64,000 bases of DNA from Lentzea waywayandensis (GCF_900115955.1 NZ_FOYL01000001.1:930001-994000); one strand, 5' to 3'. Shown: positions 51,423 through 60,609, numbered from the stretch's first letter. The notes: generated from the letters alone by a model not told the origin. Translations and numbers: made by a program.

Positions 51423-52306
51423 ACCACCTCGACCAGCTGGAAGCCGACAGCATCGACATCTTCCGCGAGGCCGTGGCGGAGGGTGAGCGGCCGGTGCTGC
51501 TGTACTCGATCGGCAAGGACAGCTCGGTGCTGCTTCACCTGGCGCGCAAGGCCTTCTACCCGTCGAAACCGCCGTTCCCGTTGCTGCACGTGGACACCAC
51601 GTGGAAGTTCCGGGAGATGATCGAGTTCCGGGACAGGACCGTCGCGGGGCTCGGCCTGGACCTGATCGTGCACCGCAATCCGGACTGCGTGGCCGCGGGC
51701 ATCAACCCGTTCGACCACGGTTCCGCGCGACACACCGACCTGTGGAAGACCCAGGGGTTGCGGCAGGCACTGGACGAGCACCGGTTCGACGTGGCGTTCG
51801 GTGGCGCCCGGCGCGACGAGGAGGCCTCGCGCGCCAAGGAAAGGGTGTTCTCGTTCCGCACCGCGCAGCACCAGTGGGATCCGAAGAACCAGCGGCCCGA
51901 GCTGTGGCGGCTCTACAACACGCGGGTCGCGCCCGGCGAGAGCATCAGGGTGTTCCCGCTGTCGAACTGGACCGAGCTCGACGTGTGGCGCTACGTCGAG
52001 CGCGAACGGATTCCCGTTGTGCCGCTGTACTTCGCGGCGCGGCGGCCCGTGGTCGAGCGGGACGGCGCACTGATCATGGTCGACGACGACCGGATGCCGT
52101 TGACCTCGGAACCACGCCAGGAGCTGGTCCGGTTCCGCACGCTGGGCTGCTATCCGCTGACGGGCGCGGTGCGCAGTGAGGCCCGCACGGTCGCGGAGAT
52201 CGTCGAGGAGATGCGGACCGCGACGACCTCGGAGCGGCAGGGACGGGTGATCGACCACGACCAGAGCGGGTCGATGGAGCGCAAGAAGCGGGAGGGGTAC
52301 TTCTGA
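51419..52306 (+). CDS. cysD: Sulfate adenylyltransferase subunit 2
   Basis: A 295-residue PP-loop ATP pyrophosphatase that makes adenylylsulfate (APS) from sulfate and ATP with CysN. The PP-loop is [18 protein letters not shown] near residue 29, followed by [13 protein letters not shown] and [19 protein letters not shown], which match E. coli CysD closely. GTG start overlaps cysQ by four bases and its stop overlaps cysNC (TGATG). Complete, with all expected motifs. Confidence 0.96.
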   Translation: MNHLDQLEADSIDIFREAVAEGERPVLLYSIGKDSSVLLHLARKAFYPSKPPFPLLHVDTTWKFREMIEFRDRTVAGLGLDLIVHRNPDCVAAGINPFDHGSARHTDLWKTQGLRQALDEHRFDVAFGGARRDEEASRAKERVFSFRTAQHQWDPKNQRPELWRLYNTRVAPGESIRVFPLSNWTELDVWRYVERERIPVVPLYFAARRPVVERDGALIMVDDDRMPLTSEPRQELVRFRTLGCYPLTGAVRSEARTVAEIVEEMRTATTSERQGRVIDHDQSGSMERKKREGYF

Positions 52307-54081
52307 TGGAGCTTCTGCGGTTCATCACCTGCGGCAGCGTGGACGACGGGAAGAGCACGCTGATCGGGCGCCTGCTGTACGAGTCGAAGCTGCTGTACGC
52401 CGATCACCTCGCGGCGTTGGAGGCGGATTCGAAGCGCGTCGGCACGCGCGGCGGTGAGCTGGACTTCGCGCTGCTGGTGGACGGGCTGGCGGCCGAGCGC
52501 GAGCAGGGCATCACGATCGACGTCGCCTACCGGTTCTTCGCGACCGAGGCGCGGCGGTTCATCGTCGCGGACACCCCGGGGCACGAGCAGTACACCCGCA
52601 ACATGGTCACCGGCGCGTCCACCGCCGATGCCGCGGTGATCCTGCTCGACGCGCGCAAGGGCGTGCTCAGTCAGACGCGCCGGCACGCGCGCATTGTGTC
52701 GTTGCTCGGAGTTCGGCAGGTCGTGGTGGCCGTGAACAAGCTCGACCTCCTCGACTACTCGCAGGACGTCTTCGAGGAGGTCAGCGCGTCGTTCGCCGAG
52801 TTCGCCGCGGTTCTGGACTTCGACGAGATCACCTGCGTGCCGATGTCCGCCACCGAGGGCGTCAACGTCGTCGGGCGCAGCGAGCTCACGCCCTGGTACG
52901 ACGGGCCGACGCTCTTGCAGTGGCTGGAAACGGTCGAACCCAGCGTGCGACGAGCCGGTCCGTCCCGGTTCCTCGTGCAGTGGGTCAACCGGCCGGACGC
53001 GACGTTCCGCGGGCTGTCCGGGCGCGTGCTGGGCGGGACGCTCCGGCAGGACGAGACAGTTCGGCTCGGCAACCGGACCACCACCATCGCTCGGATCGTC
53101 ACGATGGACGGCGACCTGACCGAGGCGCCGACCGGATCGTCGGTCACCGTCGTGCTCGCGGACGACGTAGACGCCAGCCGGGGCGACGTCCTGGGCGACG
53201 CGCAGGATCCACCGGGCAGCGCGGACTCGTTCCAGGCGCGGCTGGTGTGGCTGCACGAGAACGGGTTGCTGCCCGGCCGGCAGTACCTGGCGAAGATCGG
53301 CGCGCGCACGGTCGGGTTCACGGCGACCAAGGCGTTAGGGCTCAACGAGATCGGCGTCGACACCGTGCACTTCGACGTGGCGGTGCCATTCGAGGGCTAC
53401 CGCGCCAACCGCGATCTCGGCTCATTCGTCGTGCTCGACCGGCTTTCCAACGCCACGGTCGGCGCCGGGATGATCGACTTCGCGCTGAGCCCGTCGAACG
53501 TGCGCTGGCAGACGCTCACCGTCGACAAGCAGGCCCGGATCGCACGCAACGGGCACCGGCCGTGCGTGGTGTGGCTGACCGGGCTGTCCGGCGCGGGCAA
53601 GTCCACGATCGCCGACCTGGTCGAGAAGACGCTGCACGCCGAGGGCAGGCACACGTTCCTGCTCGACGGCGACAACGTCCGGCACGGGCTCAACTCCGAC
53701 CTCGGGTTCACCGACGCCGACCGCGTCGAGAACATCCGGCGCATCGCCGAGGTCGCCGCGCTGATGGTCGACGCGGGCCTGATCGTGCTGGTCTCGTTCA
53801 TCTCGCCGTTCCGGGCCGAGCGGGCGCTGGCCCGGGACCTCGTCGGCGGTGACGAGTTCTGCGAGGTCTTCGTGGACACGCCCTTGGCCGTGGCGGAGCA
53901 GCGCGATCCGAAAGGCCTGTATCGCAAGGCGAGGCGGGGCGAGCTGGCGAACTTCACCGGTATCGACTCCCCCTACGAACCGCCGGTGGAACCCGAGATC
54001 CGGCTCGACACGACGACGCTGAGCCCGCAGGCGGCGGCCGACGCCGTGGTGGCGCGGCTTCGCACGCTCGGCGTCTGTTGA
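52306..54081 (+). CDS. cysNC: Bifunctional sulfate adenylyltransferase subunit 1 / APS kinase
   Basis: A 591-residue fusion. Residues 1-415 are the CysN GTPase, with GSVDDGKST (10-18), [12 protein letters not shown] and NKLDLLD, which powers APS formation by CysD. Residues 416-591 are the APS kinase CysC, with P-loop GLSGAGKST at 426-434 and [15 protein letters not shown], which phosphorylates APS to PAPS. Having the kinase fused points to PAPS as the product. PAPS reductase is absent here, while a sulfotransferase follows, so the PAPS is probably meant for sulfation. The stop codon lies within the next regulatory element. Confidence 0.96.
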   Translation: MELLRFITCGSVDDGKSTLIGRLLYESKLLYADHLAALEADSKRVGTRGGELDFALLVDGLAAEREQGITIDVAYRFFATEARRFIVADTPGHEQYTRNMVTGASTADAAVILLDARKGVLSQTRRHARIVSLLGVRQVVVAVNKLDLLDYSQDVFEEVSASFAEFAAVLDFDEITCVPMSATEGVNVVGRSELTPWYDGPTLLQWLETVEPSVRRAGPSRFLVQWVNRPDATFRGLSGRVLGGTLRQDETVRLGNRTTTIARIVTMDGDLTEAPTGSSVTVVLADDVDASRGDVLGDAQDPPGSADSFQARLVWLHENGLLPGRQYLAKIGARTVGFTATKALGLNEIGVDTVHFDVAVPFEGYRANRDLGSFVVLDRLSNATVGAGMIDFALSPSNVRWQTLTVDKQARIARNGHRPCVVWLTGLSGAGKSTIADLVEKTLHAEGRHTFLLDGDNVRHGLNSDLGFTDADRVENIRRIAEVAALMVDAGLIVLVSFISPFRAERALARDLVGGDEFCEVFVDTPLAVAEQRDPKGLYRKARRGELANFTGIDSPYEPPVEPEIRLDTTTLSPQAAADAVVARLRTLGVC

Positions 54082-54123
54082 ACGTTGTCCAAAATCGTGT
54101 ACGTTCAGCTAGAACACGTTCTA
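54080..54123 (+). promoter_or_regulatory. Operator cluster upstream of sulfotransferase operon: TetR half-palindrome and KstR-type box
   Basis: GAACGTTGTCC at 54080-54090 repeats the cysQ-promoter element with one change. TAGAACACGTTCTA at 54110-54123 fits the published KstR consensus TNNAACNNGTTNNA exactly. Both lie in the 58 bases between cysNC and the GTG of the next operon, so that operon probably has its own regulated promoter. Confidence 0.65.
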
Positions 54124-54139
54124 AATTCGGGAGGAAGTC

Positions 54140-55195
54140 GTGCCGGATCAGGCGTGGTCCCAGTTCTGCCGGGCGTTGGAGAAGGCCGGTGAGGTCGTGC
54201 TCTCCGACCAGGCACCGGACACTCCGCTGGACCGCGCGGAGGGCTACCGGTACCTGGCCCGGCTCACCCGCGAGATGCTGTACTCCTGCCTGGACAACGC
54301 CGATCCCGACTTCCCGCGCTTCCACGAGCTGGACCTCGTGAAGATCGGCGCGGACAACCCGGACAACGTCTACCTGTCCGCGAACATCCGCGGCGACCGC
54401 ACGTACCGGATCACCGGGACCCGCGGCACCATCGCGTACTTCAGCATCGGCTCGAAGGCCAACCGGTACGCCAAGGACGGCACGATGGCGTCGACCGGTG
54501 AGCTGTCCGACGCCGGCCTGACGATCGCGCCGGACGGCACGGTGGAGATCATCGCGAGCGCTGCTCCCCAGGACGGGAACTGGCTGCCGCTCGCCCCCGA
54601 CTCCACCGGTCTGGTGGTGCGCCAGACCTATCTCGATCGCACCACCGAAGTTCCCGGTCGGTGGCACATCGAGCAGGTGGGCGGGCCGGCCGAACCCGCC
54701 GCGCTGACGCCCGAGTTCCTGGCCAAGGCGTTGCAGCGGGCGGCGTTGTCCGTGCACGGCACGGCGGCGACGTTCGCGCACTGGACGCGCACGTTCATGG
54801 CTCGCCCCAACGAACTGCCCGACTTCGGCCAGGAGATGTTCCAGCGAGCGGGCGGCGATCCGGAGATCTTCTACCTGCACGGGTACTGGGTGCTCAAGCC
54901 CGGCGAGGCGTGGGTGATCGAGACCGACGTGCCGGACTGCCCGTACTGGAACTTCCAGCTGGACAACTGGTGGATGGAGTCGCTCGACCATCGCCGCAGG
55001 ATCACCGTGAACAAGCACACGGCGTCGTTGTCCGGCGGGCGGTTGACGATCGTGGTCGCCGCCGAGGATCCCGGTGTCGGCAACTGGATCGACACCTGCG
55101 GCCACAGTTCCGGCACCGCGTTGCTGCGCTGGCTCGGCGCGGCCGAACACCCGATCCCGAAGTGCCGTGTGGTGCCCCTGGAGGAGATTCGATGA
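54140..55195 (+). CDS. DUF1214-family protein
   Basis: A 351-residue protein with the DUF1214-type C-terminal phrase DCPYWNFQLDNWWMESLDH and an N-terminal region rich in beta strands (NVYLSANIRGDRTYRITG). Family members occur beside steroid, fatty-acid and hydrocarbon degradation genes; no activity is proven. GTG start with GGGAGGAAG upstream. It leads an operon whose genes overlap by four bases each: DUF1214, sulfotransferase, SDR, SRPBCC. Confidence 0.8.
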   Translation: MPDQAWSQFCRALEKAGEVVLSDQAPDTPLDRAEGYRYLARLTREMLYSCLDNADPDFPRFHELDLVKIGADNPDNVYLSANIRGDRTYRITGTRGTIAYFSIGSKANRYAKDGTMASTGELSDAGLTIAPDGTVEIIASAAPQDGNWLPLAPDSTGLVVRQTYLDRTTEVPGRWHIEQVGGPAEPAALTPEFLAKALQRAALSVHGTAATFAHWTRTFMARPNELPDFGQEMFQRAGGDPEIFYLHGYWVLKPGEAWVIETDVPDCPYWNFQLDNWWMESLDHRRRITVNKHTASLSGGRLTIVVAAEDPGVGNWIDTCGHSSGTALLRWLGAAEHPIPKCRVVPLEEIR

Positions 55196-56340
55196 CGGTC
55201 ACGACCGCGCTGAACGTGCCGGAGTTGCTGGAGAAGGCGTCCGCGAAGACCGGACTCTCGGACTTCGGCGACGACTGGTTCCGCGAGCCGCTGGACGTGC
55301 TCGTGCGCAGCCTCAACACCGAGGCCGCGTTGTCCCCGTTGGGCTTTGAACTGACCAAGCACCGGCTGACCGCGCTGCTGTCCGACCGGTTGCGGCTGCG
55401 GGCGTTGCAGCGGTCGAACCCCGAGGTGCTCGACGTCGAGGTCCGGGTGGCCGCCGAGATCTGCGGCCTGCCGCGCACCGGTTCGACGCTGCTGCACCGG
55501 CTGCTGGCGGCGTCGCCCCAGGTCACGTCCACGCTGTCGTGGGAGGTCGCCTACCCGCTGCCGTTCCCCGGCGAAGGACCGGACGCCGAGCAGCGCAAAC
55601 GCCGCGCGCAGGAACGCATGGCGATGTTCTCGCAGCTCTCCCCCGACTTCGGCGACCTGCACACCGTCGTGTGGGACGGGCCGGAGGAGGACGTGATCCT
55701 GCTGGACCGGACGTTCGTGTCGATGAGCTTCGACTCGTTCTACTGGGTGCCTTCCTATGGAGACTGGCTGCGGGCCGCCGACCAGCGCCCCGCCTACCGC
55801 GAGCTGCGCGAGTGGTTGCAGGTGTTGCAGTGGCAGAACACTTCCCGCTCGTTGCCGTGGGTGCTCAAGTCGCCGCACCACCTGACCGCCGTCGACACCG
55901 TGCTGGACGAGTTCGCCGACTGCAAGATCGTGATGACGCACCGTTCGCCGATCAACGCGGTGCCGTCGTACGCGTCGATGGTGCGCGCGATGTCCTCGCA
56001 GTACAGCGAGAACGTCGATCCGGTCCGAATCGGACAGTACTGGTCCGGCCGGTTCTCCCGGACGTTGCGGGACTTCGCCGCGGCCCGGTCCGCGCGCCCG
56101 GACCGGTTCGTGGACGTGCGGTTCGCCGACACCGTCAGCAAACCGCTCGACGTCGCCCGCGAGGTGCTGAACGCGCTCGGCCTGCCGGCCGGTCCTGCCG
56201 ACGAGGCGGCGTTCGAGACCTACCTGGCGCGCAACCGCACCGAACGGCACGGCTCACATTCCTACACGCCACCGGACTTCGGGCTGTCCGAGGACCAGTT
56301 GCGTCGTGACTTCGCCTTCTACTCGGAGGTCTACCTGTGA
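55192..56340 (+). CDS. PAPS-dependent sulfotransferase
   Basis: A 382-residue Sulfotransferase_3-type enzyme that moves sulfate from PAPS to a hydroxyl or amine. The 5'-phosphosulfate loop is GLPRTGSTLL at 92-101; a conserved KSPHHL block and the 3'-phosphate site in MTHRSPINAVPSYASM follow. It resembles actinobacterial proteins found near lipid or steroid genes. No signal peptide, so it acts in the cytosol. Coupled to DUF1214 upstream and SDR downstream; PAPS would come from the cysQDNC operon directly before. Confidence 0.9.
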   Translation: MTVTTALNVPELLEKASAKTGLSDFGDDWFREPLDVLVRSLNTEAALSPLGFELTKHRLTALLSDRLRLRALQRSNPEVLDVEVRVAAEICGLPRTGSTLLHRLLAASPQVTSTLSWEVAYPLPFPGEGPDAEQRKRRAQERMAMFSQLSPDFGDLHTVVWDGPEEDVILLDRTFVSMSFDSFYWVPSYGDWLRAADQRPAYRELREWLQVLQWQNTSRSLPWVLKSPHHLTAVDTVLDEFADCKIVMTHRSPINAVPSYASMVRAMSSQYSENVDPVRIGQYWSGRFSRTLRDFAAARSARPDRFVDVRFADTVSKPLDVAREVLNALGLPAGPADEAAFETYLARNRTERHGSHSYTPPDFGLSEDQLRRDFAFYSEVYL

Positions 56341-57119
56341 TGCTGCAAGACGAGGTCGTGGTGATCACCGGCGTCGGTCCCGGCCTGGGCTCGAAGCTCG
56401 CCGTCCGCGCCGCCGCCGAGGGCGCGAAGGTCGTGATGGCCGCCCGCTCCGCCGACGTGATGAAGCAGGCGGAGAAGGACATCGTCGCCGCCGGTGGCGA
56501 GGCCGTCGGCGTGCAGTGCGACGTGCGGAAGCCCGAGCAGGTGGCGGAGCTGGTCGAGACGGCCGTGGCGCGGTTCGGCACGATCACCGGCCTGGTCAAC
56601 TCGGCGTTCGGGCACCCCGGTTGGTTCGACCTGCTGGAGACGCCGGAGAAGGCGGTCCGCCGGTCGATGGACATCATCCTGTTCGGCGCGCTGAACGTGA
56701 CCCGCGAGGTCGTGCCGCACATGAAGGCCGCCGGGCGCGGGTCGATCGTGAACGTGGGCACCATGACGACCCGCAAACCGATGCGCGGCGAAGGCGGCTA
56801 CGCCGTGGCGAAGGCCGCGATGGCGACCGCGACCCAGTTCCTGGCCCTGGAACTGGGCGAGCACGGCATCCGCGCGAACCAGGCCGTGATGGGCTGGCTG
56901 GACGGACCGGGCGTGCGCTTCTACCTCAGGTTCACCGCCGAGGCACGCGGGATCTCGGAGCAGGACGTCTACGACGAGATCGCCGCCCGCAACCCGCTGG
57001 GCCGCATCCCGACCGACGACGCGTGCGCCGGCGCGGTGCTGTTCCTGTTGTCCCGGCACGCTTCCGAGGTGACCGGCGCGGTGCTGGACGTCAACGGCGG
57101 GGAGTACATGCCGTCATGA
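56340..57119 (+). CDS. Short-chain dehydrogenase/reductase
   Basis: A 259-residue classical SDR. The cofactor site is TGVGPGLG at 10-17, with NSAFG in place of NNAG, and the catalytic YAVAK has Y154 and K158. The residue 13 positions before the tyrosine, normally Ser, is Thr141 (GTMTTRK), an uncommon change that may alter activity. Substrate unknown; in this operon an alcohol or ketone of the sulfated compound is plausible. ATG at 56340; a GTG one codon before is possible. Confidence 0.88.
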   Translation: MLQDEVVVITGVGPGLGSKLAVRAAAEGAKVVMAARSADVMKQAEKDIVAAGGEAVGVQCDVRKPEQVAELVETAVARFGTITGLVNSAFGHPGWFDLLETPEKAVRRSMDIILFGALNVTREVVPHMKAAGRGSIVNVGTMTTRKPMRGEGGYAVAKAAMATATQFLALELGEHGIRANQAVMGWLDGPGVRFYLRFTAEARGISEQDVYDEIAARNPLGRIPTDDACAGAVLFLLSRHASEVTGAVLDVNGGEYMPS

Positions 57120-57568
57120 CTCACCTCATCGAGTCCGTGGTCGTCGAGATCGACGCGCCCGCGTCGTTCGTGTGGGACGTGCTGCTCGACTACCCGCACT
57201 ATCCACAGTGGAATCCCTACACGCTGGCGGTCGCCACGACGTTGGAGATCGACTCGCCGATCGACCTCACGCTGCCACGTCCGGACGGCGGCGAGGGGAC
57301 GTTCATCAGCCGCGAGTACATCCGCGAGGTCGAGCCGCCTCGGTTGCTGCGCTACGACACCGGTGACACGTTCCCCGGCCTGCTCGGCACGCGTGACCAG
57401 CTGATCACGCCGCTCGGGCCGGAGCGGTGCAGCTACCGCACCTTCGAGACGTTCACCGGCAAGTACGCCGACGCGGTTTTCGAGGCACAGCGGACGTACG
57501 TGAAGAACGGCTTCGACTCCGTCGCCCACGCGCTGCGCGACCGGGTCGTCTCGCTGCTCAGAGTGTGA
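57116..57568 (+). CDS. SRPBCC-family lipid-binding-like protein
   Basis: A 150-residue START/Bet v 1-like (SRPBCC) domain: VVVEIDAPASFVWDVLLDYPHYPQWNP, then PRLLRYDTGD and YRTFETFTG. These folds hold hydrophobic ligands and act as carriers or cyclases. Four-base overlap with the SDR gene places it as the last gene of the sulfotransferase operon. It may bind the substrate or product of the pathway. Confidence 0.85.
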   Translation: MTHLIESVVVEIDAPASFVWDVLLDYPHYPQWNPYTLAVATTLEIDSPIDLTLPRPDGGEGTFISREYIREVEPPRLLRYDTGDTFPGLLGTRDQLITPLGPERCSYRTFETFTGKYADAVFEAQRTYVKNGFDSVAHALRDRVVSLLRV

Positions 57569-58403
57569 GCAGCTCGTCGATCGCCGCCTCGTCACCGTCG
57601 TGGGCGAGGTGCGCGATGGCGAGCATCGGCGCGATCGCCTGACTCCAGGCGAACAGCCGGTCTCCGTCGAGCCCGCACGCGGCCGCCACGGCCTCACACC
57701 GGGCTCGTACTCCCTCCTGCCCGGCTCCGGCCACCACCAGGTCGGCCGCGTCGAAGCAGGGATCACCCAGGCACGCCTTGGGATCGATGGCCATCAGCCC
57801 GCGCTCCCCGCCGTCGAGCACGTTGCCCAGGTGCAGATCACCGTGCAGCAGGACCGGTGAGGTGTCTGTGTCCAGCAGCTTCTCGCACCGCGCGATCGCC
57901 CGGCTCCACATGGCCTCGCTGATCCGCGCCCCGATCACCGGTTCGGCCAGCCGCCGCCCGATCCGTTGGAAGGACTCCTCACACCGCCCGCGCAACAACC
58001 CCACCGGCCGCGCCGGCACACCGTGCAACGCCGCCAGCAGATCGGCCCACCGGCCGGGCAGCGTGGCGAACGGCATGTCCTCGGCGAGCGTGCCCGGCCG
58101 CACCTCTTCGAGCACGACCGCGTCCCGTTCCTGGGCGAGCACCGCCGGAACCCGCCCCGACGACGCGAACAGCGCGAGCATCTCGCTCTGCGCGGCCAGC
58201 AACTCCCCGTCCGGACTGAGCTTCAGCACCGCCGGCGTGCCGTCGGCCCACGTGCACCGCAGCACCACCGACACCGCACCGGGTTCCAGCGCCTCCCCCG
58301 GCACGAGCCCCCACCGCGCGCTCAGCCGGTCCACCAGCGCCGGCACGTCCGCGCACCAGCCGGCGACCTCCGGCCCGAACCGCCGGGCCAGCCGCGCCGT
58401 CAT
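57558..58403 (-). CDS. APH(6)/hydroxyurea-type antibiotic phosphotransferase
   Basis: A 281-residue kinase of the aminoglycoside/hydroxyurea phosphotransferase group (APH_6_hur). It has the ATP-lysine strand PAVLKLSPDG, the catalytic HGDLHLGN, and MAIDPKACLGDPCFDAADLV, where IDPK-x4-GDP is characteristic of streptomycin 6-kinases. The substrate could be an aminoglycoside or an endogenous metabolite. ATG at 58403 has AGG six bases upstream; a GTG at 58421 would add six residues. It overlaps the SRPBCC gene end by 11 bases. Confidence 0.85.
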   Translation of the reverse strand: MTARLARRFGPEVAGWCADVPALVDRLSARWGLVPGEALEPGAVSVVLRCTWADGTPAVLKLSPDGELLAAQSEMLALFASSGRVPAVLAQERDAVVLEEVRPGTLAEDMPFATLPGRWADLLAALHGVPARPVGLLRGRCEESFQRIGRRLAEPVIGARISEAMWSRAIARCEKLLDTDTSPVLLHGDLHLGNVLDGGERGLMAIDPKACLGDPCFDAADLVVAGAGQEGVRARCEAVAAACGLDGDRLFAWSQAIAPMLAIAHLAHDGDEAAIDELLTL

Positions 58404-58575
58404 GCTCGCCTGATCTTCCACCGGCCCGACGCTACCGCCCACCAGCCGAACAGGACGACCGGCCCGGCCACCAACGCGAGAACCCTCATGTCCCGCAACG
58501 CCAGGAGACCCGGCCCGGTCCCAGGTGAGTAGTTGTACCGATGCCTCCCGCCGCAACCACCGGCACTCTCGACGT

Positions 58576-58893
58576 GTGACCGAAACCGTCAGTGGCCGAG
58601 CAGCCGGACTGGCCGGCTTCGCCACCGCCTTCCTCCTGCTCGTGTTCACCTTCGTCGCCTTCCAGAACGACGCGCTGAAGTCGTTGGGCTGGCAGGGCGG
58701 CGAGTACGCGTACGCGTTCATCTTCGTCGCGCTCGGTTCGGCGGTCCTCGGGGTGGTGCTGAAGGCGGTCGCGCCCGCGCCGTGGCGGTCGGCCGGCACC
58801 GGGCTGATCCTGGCGGGCACACTCGGCGTGGTCGTCGTCGTCGCGTTGATCATCGCGTTCGTGTACGCCCTGTCGAACCTCTCGGTCCCGTGA
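58576..58893 (+). CDS. Small three-helix membrane protein A
   Basis: A 105-residue protein with three hydrophobic helices (LAGFATAFLLLVFTFVAF, YAYAFIFVALGSAVLGVVLK, GLILAGTLGVVVVVALIIAF). The second gene behind it encodes a paralogue; they overlap as GTGA. Function unknown; such pairs may form hetero-oligomers in the membrane. GTG start, inferred from the onset of good codon use. Confidence 0.7.
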   Translation: MTETVSGRAAGLAGFATAFLLLVFTFVAFQNDALKSLGWQGGEYAYAFIFVALGSAVLGVVLKAVAPAPWRSAGTGLILAGTLGVVVVVALIIAFVYALSNLSVP

Positions 58894-59180
58894 ACGCCCG
58901 ACTTGCCTCGGTGACCGGGTTCGCCGTCCTCTTCCTCCTGCTCGTGCTGGTCTTCGCCGCCCAGCTGGCCAACGCGCTGCGACCCATCGGCTGGGAGGGC
59001 ACCGAGTACCTCGTCACGTTCTTCTTCGTCGCGCTCGGCGCGGCCCTCATCGGCCCCGTCGTCAAGGTGGCCGCGCCCCGGTGGCGTACCGCGGCCAACG
59101 GCATGACCCTGGCGGGCGTGATCGGGCTCGTGCTCTTCGCCGCGCTCATGGGACTGATCTACTGGGGGCTCGGGGGCTAG
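58890..59180 (+). CDS. Small three-helix membrane protein B
   Basis: A 96-residue paralogue of the preceding protein, sharing the pattern of [34 protein letters not shown] and [22 protein letters not shown] start overlaps the previous stop by four bases. Function unknown. Its stop codon overlaps the stop of the convergent pstB pseudogene. Confidence 0.7.
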   Translation: MNARLASVTGFAVLFLLLVLVFAAQLANALRPIGWEGTEYLVTFFFVALGAALIGPVVKVAAPRWRTAANGMTLAGVIGLVLFAALMGLIYWGLGG

Positions 59181-59581
59181 CCGAACCGGCCGTGCACGTA
59201 GTCCGCGGTGCGCTCGTCCGACGGTGCCTCGAAGATCCGCTTCGTCGGGCCGGACTCCACGATCACACCCGGAGTTCCCTGCTCCGCCAGGAAGAACGCG
59301 CACTGCTGCGACACCCGCGCCGCCTGCTACATGTTGTGCGTGACGATCACGATGGTCACCTCGTGGGCGAGCTCGCCGATCGTCTGCTTGATGCGGCGGG
59401 TGGACGTCGGGTCGAGGGCCGAGCAGGGTTCGTCCATCAGCAGCACCTTGGGCCGCACCGCGAGTGAGCGGGCGATGCAGAGTCGTTGCTGCTGGCCACC
59501 GGACAACGCGCCACCCGGCTGGCGCAGGCGGTCGCGAACCTCGTTCCACAGGCCCGCTTTCGACAGGCACTCCTCGACCAG
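59177..59581 (-). pseudogene. pstB: Truncated phosphate ABC transporter ATPase with nonsense codon
   Basis: The minus strand encodes the C-terminal half of Pst[17 protein letters not shown], the signature LSGGQQQR, Walker [14 protein letters not shown] and VTHNM. Right after THNM a TAG (59327-59329) replaces the usual Gln codon; beyond it the frame continues as [20 protein letters not shown] and ends properly at 59177 with YVHGRFG. The Walker A half is missing. The fragment is joined in frame at its 5' side to an unrelated gene piece. A working pst operon must be elsewhere. Confidence 0.88.
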
Positions 59582-59829
59582 AAGTCGCCGTTGGTAACTG
59601 CGACACCCGTCGAGCTGCCATCGCCACGACCACTCCTGCGAGTCCCTGGTCAGCAGCGCACGACCGTTCGCCGGCAGTTCACGCAGCTCGGTGACCGCTT
59701 TCGCGCATTCGCCGTCAGTGGGATACGGCGTGGCGGCTTTTCCGATGCCGCGATTGTTCGCCGACAGCAGCCGCCAGGTCACGCCACCCCGGCTGCGGAT
59801 CTGCAGATCTGGAAACGGGCAACCGCCAT
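59582..59829 (-). pseudogene. Frameshifted fragment of a small YegP/DUF1508-like protein
   Basis: Starting at ATG 59829 the minus strand reads [15 protein letters not shown], then must shift frame to continue as [34 protein letters not shown] and WSWRWQLDG...SYQRR. The spacing of WRLL-ANNR, C-AV and W-RW resembles small YegP-like proteins. The end runs straight into the pstB fragment. Family assignment is tentative. Confidence 0.45.
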
Positions 59830-59970
59830 TGCGGTTCTCCCATCACTGGTTTCGGCCCCGACGCCACTTGGAATGCTTCGGTTCCGACATTGACACCAGA
59901 TCAAGGACCAGCCTGCAGGAGGTAACCCGTTTCCTCACTACGGACTGCGTGACCATTCGTGACCGTTCGG

Positions 59971-60609
59971 CTACAACATCCGCGACAGGCCGCGCAGCGC
60001 GGTGGCGATCTGCTCGCGGTGCCCTTCCAGCGTCTCCCTCGTGACGCCGTCGGCCGCGGCCGTCGCGACGTCGTCCGTGGCGATCTTGAGCACGGCGCTC
60101 ATGGCGGCGGCCTGCACCCGGACCTCGATGGCGTCGCGTGCCAGGCCCGCGCGTTCGGCGAGCACCTCCCCGAGCGCGTTCTCCGCCCGTTCGCGCAGCA
60201 TCAGGTAGGCGGCGCGCAACGCCCGTTCGCCGTGGGTCAGCCGCACGACGGCGAGCACCGCCTCGATGTCCTCGTCGGTGGCCGCGTCCAGCAGCGGGCT
60301 GTAGGCCTCGCGCAGGTGGTCGATCAGTTCGAGCTCGCGCGGCCAGTCGTGCAGCACCCCGCAGAAGGCGTCGACCATCTTGGTGAGCAACGGTTCGACG
60401 CAGCTCTCCTTGTGCGGGAAGTAGCGCCAGAACGTGCGTTCGGAGACGCCCGCGGCCTGCGCGATCTGCTCGCCCGACGTGGCGGCGACGCCCTGGTCGG
60501 CGAACAGCCGGACCGCGTGACGCGAGATGTCGAGGCGCTGACGCTGACGTTGCTCGTCGCTGACCGGCGGCCTGCCCCGGCGAGGCTTTTCTGTCGCAAC
60601 GTCCGTCAT
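59971..60609 (-). CDS. TetR-family regulator of the P450-ferredoxin operon
   Basis: A 212-residue TetR regulator. The HTH spans about residues 25-65 (RHAVRLFADQGVAATSGEQI, then AAGVSERTFWRYFPHKE). It is divergent from a P450 gene with a 74-bp gap that contains a perfect TTGGCA-N5-TGCCAA palindrome, so it most likely represses both genes until a substrate of the P450 or related compound is bound. Confidence 0.88.
   Translation of the reverse strand: MTDVATEKPRRGRPPVSDEQRQRQRLDISRHAVRLFADQGVAATSGEQIAQAAGVSERTFWRYFPHKESCVEPLLTKMVDAFCGVLHDWPRELELIDHLREAYSPLLDAATDEDIEAVLAVVRLTHGERALRAAYLMLRERAENALGEVLAERAGLARDAIEVRVQAAAMSAVLKIATDDVATAAADGVTRETLEGHREQIATALRGLSRML

Noticed and set aside
50757..54081. 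cysQ-cysD-cysNC as an ordinary sulfate-assimilation operon
   Set aside because: No APS/PAPS reductase, sulfite reductase or sulfate transporter is present, while CysQ and a downstream sulfotransferase are. Assimilation elsewhere in the genome cannot be excluded.
57558..59633. A 691-codon frame extending the APH(6)-like kinase far upstream
   Set aside because: Only residues after 58403 match the kinase; the upstream part is antisense to the two small membrane genes and is not protein-like.
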